A stretch of 18,711 bases of DNA from CAVTUU01 sp045804965 (lineage in GTDB: Bacteria > Chloroflexota > Chloroflexia > Thermomicrobiales > UBA6265): assembly GCA_045804965.1 (NCBI GenBank), contig JBJMMD010000013.1, positions 1 to 18,711 on the forward strand, in the 5' to 3' direction. Shown here piece by piece: positions 6,356 to 12,828 of this stretch; position 1 is the stretch's first letter, and every line of letters starts with the position of its first letter. A program made the position numbers and the translations under genes. The notes under the pieces are model-generated. The model was not told the origin of the DNA. It did no database searches and worked only from the letters and a program-made list of their open reading frames with translations.

Positions 6356-8326
6356 CTACCTATGTACTGCTCGCGGCAAGGGGGCCGCGACTGGTCCATC
6401 GTCCCCCGTGTCGGATTGGTCGAGTGGCTTCAGCGCCGTCGTTTCGTCGAGGTGAATCAGCACGTCAAATTGGCCGGCCAGTTGCACTATGGCATCATCG
6501 CAGAGCGCGGTTCTCGCTGCGGATGATGCATCAAGACGGCGGGATGGACAGGGTTGGATGTACTCACTCGTCGCCGCGCACGCCTGCCTTAGCATGAGGA
6601 GAAATGCGGGTTCGCGCATCTGGTGGAACAGCGCCTCACAGCTTTCGGGTGTCCCCTGATTGATCCGTTTGCACTGGACTGGCTCGCCCCAACCAGACGT
6701 GACCGCGACCGTCCCCTGGTACGTTGTCATGCCGACAAGCCTGACCGCGTTGCCGTGCCGCTGCCGGGCGTATTGTCCGAGTTGCCACTCGCCGCCCGGA
6801 CCACAGATGTCGCCGTCGCCGATGTGCGCGTTGTGCCCCCAGACGACGATCTTGCCCGGAGCGTTGCACGCACTCAACAGCGAATCGAGCGTCGCCGCCA
6901 CGTGCTGGTCGTGGCGGCTGCGGGCTGGGAAGCCGCCACGGAACAGGGCTCGATAGTAATCCGCGGCGTTCGCGCGCAACTCGGCAAGCTGCTCGATCAA
7001 ATGAGCATCCTGACCAACACGCTGTTCGCTCTCGAGCACCCGGGCAACGGTTTGTTCCCAGTGATCGATCACGCACTGCACAACCCCGTCCACTTGGTCC
7101 TCGAGGTATCCGGGAGACGCCGCATCTCGTGAACTCATATCCTTCGGTGGCGCGTACCGGCGCCTCGCGCGGTTGCCGGCATCTAGTTCGACGCGATCGA
7201 GATAGTCGACCACTGCTTGCATCGAACGTTGCCGACAGTAGAGATCGAGACCGACGAAGCTCACCCTCTGATCTCTTCCCGGCAAGCAGTGGTTAAAGTC
7301 ACGCATCCACCCGGTGAAGTCGCGGACAACAGAGCTGCGCCACTGCCAGCTAAGCCCGGTTATCGCCTCGTCGCCGTTGCCATCGTCATTCCGGCAATGT
7401 ACGTAGCGATCGACCCGATTGACGGCGGACCAGTCCGTGTCGAGGGCAACGAGCCGGAACTCGTGATCGGCGACGAGGTATTTCGTGAGCTCGGTACGAA
7501 GTTGATGGAATTCGCGCTTGCCGGACGAGGAATCGCAGATCATCACCACCTGCGCGTCCGCCAGGCACTTGGCTAGGTATTCGAGCGTTCGTCCGTGTGA
7601 ATCCATACGCTTGGCATGTGCGCGCAAACGATCGGGCAGGGTTGGTGACGACGTGCACGGCAACATGGGATTGCTCCGCGGACGATCACTCGCTTCCTGC
7701 AATAACCGGCGAACTTCCTCGTCGGTGGTTGGCCGAAAATCCTCATACCAAATTCCAACCGCCCAGAACGGGTTCGGCTCCGCCAAAAAAATTGCGACGT
7801 CGACCTCCGGCGTCAACCGCCCGCGCACCTCCGGCGCGGCAATGGGGACCGCCGCGACCACATGCTTGGCGCCCAATGTCCGCGCCGCCATTGCCGCGGC
7901 GCGCATCGTCGAACCGGTGGCCAACCCATCGTCGATCAATAAGACAGTTCGTCCGCTCAGCGGGATCGGCAAACGATCGCCCCGATAAAGGCCCTCACGC
8001 CGTTCGAACTCACGCCGCTCCCGCGCTTCAATGTTCCGGATATCCGCGTCCGGAATCGGCCACTGCGCCATCAGCTCGTCGTTCAGCACGCGCGCGCCGC
8101 CGCCGGCTATCGCGCCCATCGCCAACTCTTCCTGCCCGGGCACGCCCAATTTGCGCACGACCGCCACGTCGAGCGGGAGCTCCAGTTCGGTCGCTACCTC
8201 GAAGGCAACGGGCAGCCCGCCTCGGGCCAACCCGAGAACGACCACATCGGCGCGACCGGCGTATTCCCGGAGACGCTCGGAAAGCCGGCGTCCCGCATCG
8301 CGCCGATCACGGAAGGGAACAACCAT
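6356..8326 (-). CDS. Phosphoribosyltransferase / erythromycin-esterase-like fusion
   Basis: A 656-residue cytosolic protein. Residues 1-215 are a type I phosphoribosyltransferase domain: PFRDRRDAGRRL start, ARGGLPVAFEVA (34-45), and the PRPP-binding loop VLLIDDGLATGSTM (128-141). Residues about 228-640 follow the erythromycin-esterase-like fold: VGLDLYCRQRSMQAVVDYLD (358-377), YYRALFRGG (457-465), VVWGHNAHIGD (494-504) and DVLIHLDETTALKPLD (621-636). The family signature GE-(S/T)-HG is here CDSSSG (264-269), so the usual histidine is Ser268, and the usual VEGDW is LDTDW. The domain may have lost or changed its hydrolase activity. ATG at 8324-8326 is preferred over an open extension to 8383 because family members start FRDR-AGR. 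Hsp20 lies upstream on the same strand. The true substrates are unknown; an antibiotic-resistance role is not supported. Confidence 0.88.
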   Translation of the reverse strand: MVVPFRDRRDAGRRLSERLREYAGRADVVVLGLARGGLPVAFEVATELELPLDVAVVRKLGVPGQEELAMGAIAGGGARVLNDELMAQWPIPDADIRNIEARERREFERREGLYRGDRLPIPLSGRTVLLIDDGLATGSTMRAAAMAARTLGAKHVVAAVPIAAPEVRGRLTPEVDVAIFLAEPNPFWAVGIWYEDFRPTTDEEVRRLLQEASDRPRSNPMLPCTSSPTLPDRLRAHAKRMDSHGRTLEYLAKCLADAQVVMICDSSSGKREFHQLRTELTKYLVADHEFRLVALDTDWSAVNRVDRYVHCRNDDGNGDEAITGLSWQWRSSVVRDFTGWMRDFNHCLPGRDQRVSFVGLDLYCRQRSMQAVVDYLDRVELDAGNRARRRYAPPKDMSSRDAASPGYLEDQVDGVVQCVIDHWEQTVARVLESEQRVGQDAHLIEQLAELRANAADYYRALFRGGFPARSRHDQHVAATLDSLLSACNAPGKIVVWGHNAHIGDGDICGPGGEWQLGQYARQRHGNAVRLVGMTTYQGTVAVTSGWGEPVQCKRINQGTPESCEALFHQMREPAFLLMLRQACAATSEYIQPCPSRRLDASSAARTALCDDAIVQLAGQFDVLIHLDETTALKPLDQSDTGDDGPVAAPLPRAVHR

Positions 8327-8490
8327 GAGCTTACCTATGACGATGAGGCATGAAGAGCGTGCTGAATTCGCTCTACTGATCAACCAAGCAAAAGAAGTAC
8401 CGCTACTGAGGACCCATCTTCATCTGGGGCTGTCCTGTTCTGCGGTGACCAGGCAGACAATGCGGAATTGCGCTTGAGGGGAGTCGCTCC

Positions 8491-8530
8491 TACCGTTTCG
8501 GATACCCTCCTCAGGGTATCCGAAACGGTA
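8491..8530 (-). terminator. Perfect 18-bp inverted repeat between Hsp20 and the fusion gene
   Basis: TACCGTTTCGGATACCCT (8491-8508), loop CCTC, and its exact complement at 8513-8530. It lies 91 bp beyond the Hsp20 stop and 164 bp before the next gene's start. Neither strand has a T-run. It may be the Hsp20 terminator, a partial-readthrough signal or an mRNA 3'-end stabiliser. Confidence 0.6.
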
Positions 8531-8621
8531 AGCTAGAGAACCGGGTGAGGGCTGTTCCACGAATAGGGGTCGCTATTCCTATGACCGCTTGGCATGGACC
8601 GGTCGCGTGGCGAGCGGCCCT

Positions 8622-9152
8622 TTAGTGGACCGTTTGCTCTCCTCGCGATCGCTTGCCCTCTCCGGTCTCGACCGGGATTTCCTCTGCGCGTTGCCCTTGT
8701 CGACCCGTACCTCCGCTGACCGGGATTCGCCGCTCTTTGGCTTCTTCCGTCTTCGGCAAGGAGATTGTGAGCATACCGTCACGAAACTCGGCCTTGGCGC
8801 CTTCCGGCTTCACCGACGACGGCAGGCGAACCGTGCGCTCGAACATCCCGTAATGCTGCTCGCGCATAATCCAGCGATTCCCGTCATCCGCGTGCTCTTT
8901 GCTTTCCCGCCGTTCACCGCGAATGCGCAACGTATCGCCGAGGACGGTGATCTCGACGTCATCGGGCGAAACGCCCGGCACCGGTGCGGTCACGACAAAA
9001 TCGTCGCCTTTCTCGGCCATATCGACCGAAAGCGGCGCTGCCACGTTTGCCTTTTCGCCCCGCATCGGCACGAAACTCTCCGCGATGAGACGATCCATTG
9101 CATCTCGTAGGCTCATCATGTCGCGCCAGGGATCCCATCTGCTAATACTCAT
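8622..9152 (-). CDS. Hsp20-family small heat shock protein
   Basis: A 176-residue ATP-independent chaperone of the alpha-crystallin family that holds unfolding proteins in a refoldable state. The N-terminus SRWDPWRDMMSLRDAMDRL is typical. The alpha-crystallin domain spans about 40-146: VDMAEKGDDFVVTAPVPGVSPDD (43-65), the beta-strand region WIMREQHYGMFERTVRLP (94-111), and the signature EFRDGMLTISLPK (122-134). IPV (143-145) is the IxI/V motif used for oligomer contacts. A charged, Glu/Arg/Gly-rich tail of about 30 residues follows. The start (ATG at 9150-9152) is set by an excellent GGAGGTGA ribosome binding site; the longer open frame to 9482 is Arg-rich and not coding. No CIRCE or HAIR operator was seen upstream. 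Confidence 0.95.
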   Translation of the reverse strand: MSISRWDPWRDMMSLRDAMDRLIAESFVPMRGEKANVAAPLSVDMAEKGDDFVVTAPVPGVSPDDVEITVLGDTLRIRGERRESKEHADDGNRWIMREQHYGMFERTVRLPSSVKPEGAKAEFRDGMLTISLPKTEEAKERRIPVSGGTGRQGQRAEEIPVETGEGKRSRGEQTVH

Positions 9153-9313
9153 TGCGTCACCTCCAAATGCTCGCTCAGCTTCGTTCGCGTCGGATTGTTG
9201 GACACGAAACACCGAACACCTGTTATGCTGCAAATTTCGTTCCATGCTTTGTCGCCGTGTCACCGTCGCGAACGCTGACGCAACCGGGTTATGAATTGCC
9301 GCGGCGCGGCGTC

Positions 9314-9754
9314 TTAGCAATCGTCGTGAGCGCGATCTTGAACACGATTCGCGGCGTATCCGCTTCCGTAGTACCAGACCAACGAAAACAGTCCGCCCGC
9401 GCCGAAACCGATCCCAAGCAGCAGCGCTCCGCCCACCAATGCATGCAAGGCCGGCTGGTCGGCGGCGCCGAGCAGTACGCACGCGACCAGCGCCACGAGG
9501 AGACCGATTGTGAGGAGGAGAAACGCCCGCCGTTTGGCGGGACCCGGCGCGAACTCAAACAGGAGATCAGCCGTTCGTGCCTCGAAGAAGGCGCCCGCGA
9601 TGGCCAGAATCAGCCCCCCGGCCGCGAAGACATACGTCCAATTTTCCTCGCCGCTTTCGTTGGCCGCCCGAATCCCATTGCCGAGACCGGTGATGAGCGC
9701 GCCAACGATCACGAGGCTCACACCGATCCGGCGTTGGCGCAGCGGATCGTTCAC
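9314..9754 (-). CDS. Small four-helix membrane protein, function unknown
   Basis: A 146-residue protein with four predicted membrane segments at about 10-30, 40-58, 76-97 and 103-128, a short charged N-terminus (NDPLRQRR) and a polar tail ending in Cys. No family is recognised. The start is GTG (9752-9754) with AAGGA about 9 nt upstream. It is on the same strand as Hsp20, 161 bp upstream of it, a gap long enough for a separate Hsp20 promoter. The hydrophobic pattern and basic loops (AKRR at 73-76) fit an inner-membrane protein. The even Gly/Ala/Leu spacing across all four helices argues that the frame is real. Confidence 0.72.
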   Translation of the reverse strand: MNDPLRQRRIGVSLVIVGALITGLGNGIRAANESGEENWTYVFAAGGLILAIAGAFFEARTADLLFEFAPGPAKRRAFLLLTIGLLVALVACVLLGAADQPALHALVGGALLLGIGFGAGGLFSLVWYYGSGYAANRVQDRAHDDC

Positions 9755-10162
9755 GTAATCAATCCTTGATGCCAGTCACCGGATCCCGCTCATTGCCTAT
9801 TCTGTCGTCCGTGGCAAGCCGGCGGAGGTCGTGATAGGCGAGGCCACCCTCGTCATGTTGAGTTCTGCCTCTTCATCATCCTGAGCACCACCCTCGTCAT
9901 CCTGAGTGTCTGTCCACGCATGGTTGACGGGTTGGAAGTGGTTCCGGTCGTCAGCTCGGGAAGGGCTTCGTTAGGCGGCGTCCGGACCTTGAGCTCCGGG
10001 CGCGGCAACACGATACGCACGCCTGGACAAACTACTGCGCGCCGACAACGAATCGGCCCCTCCCGGTCGCGATCGTGGTGAGCGTCAGCTGTCGTGTTGT
10101 TGCTCGACAGGGCAGCGTTGGGCGCGCCGCGCCCGACCGGGCAAAAACACTCGAACAGGGCA
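9755..10162. other. 408-bp gene-free region with repeats and hairpins
   Basis: Holds the 22-bp tandem repeats (9844-9909) and two hairpins just beyond the coiled-coil gene: CTGTCG/CGACAG (10089-10110) and a 9-bp stem with one wobble, 10117-10125 with 10129-10137. These hairpins may terminate the deacetylase/coiled-coil transcript, although no T-run follows on the minus strand. A 123-residue minus frame (9853-10224) has no protein-like composition. The promoter of the membrane-protein gene should lie near 9770-9840; no clear -10/-35 was picked out. Confidence 0.4.
9844..9909. repeat. Three 22-bp tandem repeat units
   Basis: Units at 9844-9865, 9866-9887 and 9888-9909. Units 1 and 3 share CCACCCTCGTCAT then TGAG; units 2 and 3 share CATCCTGAG. 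The CATCCTGAG core resembles a common intergenic repeat of GC-rich bacteria. Confidence 0.55.
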
Positions 10163-11323
10163 CTAGTAATCGAAGGTGTTTCGGTTGGGCTGGTTGATCT
10201 GGCGAATCTCGGGCGGAGGACCACTATCCGTTTCGCGGCGCTGCCCGGTGAGAATCTCGAGCTCCTGCTGAATCTGTTCGAGCCGAGTGCGCACGCGCTG
10301 CTCGTTGAGATGCCAGAGGTCGCGCCGCAGGATATCGTCGGTCTGGCGCAGCTCGTCGAGATGCTGGGCGAGGGCGCCGATCCGGTTCCCCATGTCCCGA
10401 TACATTTCGGCGATCCCTTCGATCCGCTCGATCAGGCGATCGATGCGCTGATCCTGTGCGGTGCGTAAATCCGCGACATGACCATCGACTTCGTGGCGCA
10501 GGTCTTCATAGCGTTCGAGGATCGTTTCATGCCGCTCGACCGATTGCGTCTGAAACTTGGTCAGATCCTGGCGCAGGGCGGCGTCGTTCGCCCGCAGCTC
10601 CTCGAACGATGGATCGATATGGCCCACTGAGGCGCGTGTTTCCTCGATCAGGTCGAACGAGTGGGTGACGTCGGAGCGCATCTCGTCGATCCGAACTTTG
10701 GTTGTTTCCACCGTTTCGACCACTTCGGTCGTTCGCCGCCGGGCTTCCTGATCGACGATCCGGATCCCGTCCTCGTTCCGCAGCACATCGCGCCGGACTT
10801 GATCGATCTCGCCCTTGACCAGATCGAGCGTGTCCCGCAATTGATGGGCGACGATGGCATTGCGATCGCCAACCGCGGAAAGATGCTCAAGCGCGGTCCG
10901 AATCTCTTCGAACCGCTTCTGATTCTGTCCGGTGTCATCGGTTTTGCGCCGCGACGCTTCGAGCAGCTCGGCAACGTGTGCCTGCAAGGCGCGGACCGGG
11001 CGGGATGTGTCGTCGAGCCGCGCTTCCATCTCCACAATCTGCTGCCGCGTCCGGTTTTCGTCGAGGGACCGCGCCTGCATTGACGTCTGCGCATCCTGCC
11101 GCATCTGGTCGAGCACCAGTTTGTTTTGGGCCACGCCGCCTTCGTACTGCTTGAGACCTTCTTCAACCCGAACTTGGCGACTTGCCAGCTCGCGCAATGC
11201 CTGCCGCAGCTCGTCGATCTGATTTTGCAACGTCGTCATTCGCGCTTCGTCGCGCTTCCGATCATCTTCCTGGCGAAACGCGGTGACGGGAATTGGATTC
11301 ACTCCCGATTGGCGATTGTTCAT
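10163..11323 (-). CDS. Long coiled-coil protein, function unknown
   Basis: A 386-residue protein that is almost entirely predicted coiled coil from about residue 20 to 360: Leu/Ile/Val at heptad spacing among Glu, Arg, Gln and Asp, for example TLQNQIDELRQALRELASRQ (31-50) and RIDRLIERIEGIAEMYRDMG. There is no signal peptide, membrane segment, cysteine or catalytic motif. The C-terminal 30 residues (GPPPEIRQINQPNRNTFDY) are likely disordered. ATG is at 11321-11323; the deacetylase stop is at 11320-11322, giving the 4-bp ATGA overlap that marks translational coupling. The protein is probably made with the deacetylase and may bind, scaffold or be acted on by it; that link is inference. Alternatives are a structural or SMC-like filament protein. 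Confidence 0.85.
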   Translation of the reverse strand: MNNRQSGVNPIPVTAFRQEDDRKRDEARMTTLQNQIDELRQALRELASRQVRVEEGLKQYEGGVAQNKLVLDQMRQDAQTSMQARSLDENRTRQQIVEMEARLDDTSRPVRALQAHVAELLEASRRKTDDTGQNQKRFEEIRTALEHLSAVGDRNAIVAHQLRDTLDLVKGEIDQVRRDVLRNEDGIRIVDQEARRRTTEVVETVETTKVRIDEMRSDVTHSFDLIEETRASVGHIDPSFEELRANDAALRQDLTKFQTQSVERHETILERYEDLRHEVDGHVADLRTAQDQRIDRLIERIEGIAEMYRDMGNRIGALAQHLDELRQTDDILRRDLWHLNEQRVRTRLEQIQQELEILTGQRRETDSGPPPEIRQINQPNRNTFDY

Positions 11324-12354
11324 GGGCGCACGCTCGTCTCCTCGTTGTCCTGGTCGCGGTGGATGTCGCGATCATCATACTCGCCATCCGGGCCGGTATC
11401 GAGTGCACGGACCACCTCGGCGACACTCCGCGCCAACGCGTTCGGATCGTAGCCACCTTCCAAAAAGGCGACTACGCCGGCTGCAGCAGTCTCGTCCGCC
11501 GTCGCAATTGTCCGCGCCGCCATTTCACGAAATCCGGACTCGGTCACGCGCATTGAGGCGAGCGGATCCACTTCGTGGGCATCGAACCCTGCCGATATGA
11601 GCACCAGCTGAGGTTCGTATTCGCGCACGCGCGGCAGAATAACTTTATCGAAGACGCGGAGGTAGGTCGCGTCTCCTTCGCCGGGCGGCAGTGGAACGTT
11701 CAACGTGTAGCCCCAGCCCGCCCCGCTCCCTTGTTCCGCCACGTCGCCCGTGCCGGGATAAAGCGGCGATTGGTGAACCGAGCAGAACAAGACACGGTCT
11801 GTCGCGTAAAAGATGTCCTGGGTGCCGTTTCCGTGATGGACATCCCAATCGACGATCGCGACCCGGACAAGACCGCGCGTCAACGCGTGCGCGGCGGCGA
11901 CGGCAATGGTATTGATCAGGCAGAACCCCATTCCGCCTTGCCCGGTCGCATGATGTCCCGGCGGTCTGGCTAAGACCATCGACCGGGACGACGTGCCGGC
12001 GAGCGCAGCGTCGACCGCCGCGATCCCCGCCCCCGCCGCAAGCGACGCAACATCGTACGAGTCGGGACCGATCATTGTGTCCGCATCCAGCCACGCCCCG
12101 CCGGCCTCGCTCACCTGCTCGAGCAAATCGAGATATCGCGCGTCGTGCACGCGCTCGACCGCCTCCCGCGAGGCCGGCGCAAACGAAATCTCGGGCCGTC
12201 CAGTGAACAGGCCTTGCCGCTTCAGCTCGGCGTCAATCGCCAGCAATCGCCGCGGATTCTCAACATGCGCTCCCGTCTCGTGCCCGAGAAACGCGGGCGA
12301 GCGCACGAGCGCCACGCGATGATTATGAGCGGTGGTCGAAGGCGCATCGTTCAT
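11320..12354 (-). CDS. Histone-deacetylase-fold amidohydrolase (AcuC / class II HDAC type)
   Basis: A 344-residue zinc enzyme of the arginase/deacetylase superfamily that removes acyl groups from lysine or polyamine amines. Motifs in order: HVENPRRL (30-37), LARPPGHHA (128-136, with the His134/His135 pair), GFCLINT (143-149), VDWDVHHGNGTQ (168-179, zinc ligands Asp171 and His173), SAGFDAH (254-260, Asp258) and FLEGGYD (297-303, Tyr302). All catalytic residues are present. The C-terminus after 320 is acidic and Arg-rich. It could act on acetyl-lysine proteins (as AcuC does on acetyl-CoA synthetase) or on acetylpolyamines; the sequence does not decide. A promoter-like element ends 6 nt before ATG, so the mRNA may be leaderless. 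The gene is translationally coupled to the coiled-coil gene. Confidence 0.93.
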   Translation of the reverse strand: MNDAPSTTAHNHRVALVRSPAFLGHETGAHVENPRRLLAIDAELKRQGLFTGRPEISFAPASREAVERVHDARYLDLLEQVSEAGGAWLDADTMIGPDSYDVASLAAGAGIAAVDAALAGTSSRSMVLARPPGHHATGQGGMGFCLINTIAVAAAHALTRGLVRVAIVDWDVHHGNGTQDIFYATDRVLFCSVHQSPLYPGTGDVAEQGSGAGWGYTLNVPLPPGEGDATYLRVFDKVILPRVREYEPQLVLISAGFDAHEVDPLASMRVTESGFREMAARTIATADETAAAGVVAFLEGGYDPNALARSVAEVVRALDTGPDGEYDDRDIHRDQDNEETSVRP

Positions 12355-12360
12355 GAGGCG

Positions 12361-12388
12361 AGTATACCGACTGGGTTCCGGGCTTTAA
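12361..12388 (-). promoter_or_regulatory. Candidate promoter giving a leaderless deacetylase mRNA
   Basis: On the minus strand, -35-like TTAAAG (12383-12388), a 16-nt spacer and -10 TATACT (12361-12366). The -10 box is followed by only 6 nt before ATG, so the predicted +1 falls on or next to the start codon, and no Shine-Dalgarno sequence is seen. It sits in the 35-bp gap after the PLDc_N gene. Confidence 0.5.
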
Positions 12389-12389
12389 C

Positions 12390-12695
12390 TTAGGTCGGAT
12401 GTGTGTCGTTGCCCCCGACGTCAGCGGTGGTATCGAAAGGGTTGGCATGCCTGCCGGCTTCGGCAAAGGCAGGTGGGCGGTTCGGACGCGGCAGGAAGCT
12501 CGTTGGCCCCATGGTCAGGTACAACAGCGCCCCGACGAAGGGCAAGGTGAGAATCACGAAGGCCCAGATGACCTTGTTGTCGCCCCGCACAGACGGTCGC
12601 CGGAGGAGATCACGGATGGCATAGAACATCAGCCCATATTGCACTGCAGCGGCAATCAGGATCAATAACGCAAGCAGCCACGTCAGCGACGACAT
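12390..12695 (-). CDS. PLDc_N-domain small membrane protein
   Basis: A 101-residue protein. Two membrane helices, about 5-28 and 43-63, flank the signature YAIRDLLRRPSVRGDNKVIW (25-44) and then LPFVGALLYLTMG (51-63). This is the short PLDc_N (phospholipase D nuclease N-terminal, DUF-type) membrane domain, here without any nuclease domain, as is common for stand-alone copies of unknown function. The Pro-rich and polar C-terminus (64-101) is probably cytosolic. ATG at 12693-12695 has GGAGGA about 9 nt upstream. The deacetylase gene follows 35 bp later on the same strand and may be partly read through from here, though it seems to have its own promoter. Confidence 0.85.
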   Translation of the reverse strand: MSSLTWLLALLILIAAAVQYGLMFYAIRDLLRRPSVRGDNKVIWAFVILTLPFVGALLYLTMGPTSFLPRPNRPPAFAEAGRHANPFDTTADVGGNDTHPT

Positions 12696-12828
12696 CCGAT
12701 CGACGATCCTCCAGTACCAATTGTAGCGGGATGGGATGGCAGACGTGAGTTTGGGGCATTTTCCGGTGAAACGATTTCGCGTGAAAGATCCCCAGATTGA
12801 AACCTAGAGGCCTGTCTCGCCGCGCCCG

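Noticed and set aside
6356..8326. Macrolide resistance gene
   Set aside because: The esterase-like domain is fused to a phosphoribosyltransferase and lacks the signature His, so a resistance label would be misleading.
9153..9482. 110-residue N-terminal extension of Hsp20
   Set aside because: Arg-rich, not protein-like, and overlaps the membrane-protein gene; the strong GGAGGTGA site sets the start at 9152.
9853..10224. 123-residue minus-strand reading frame
   Set aside because: Covers tandem repeats and hairpins, with composition unlike a folded protein.
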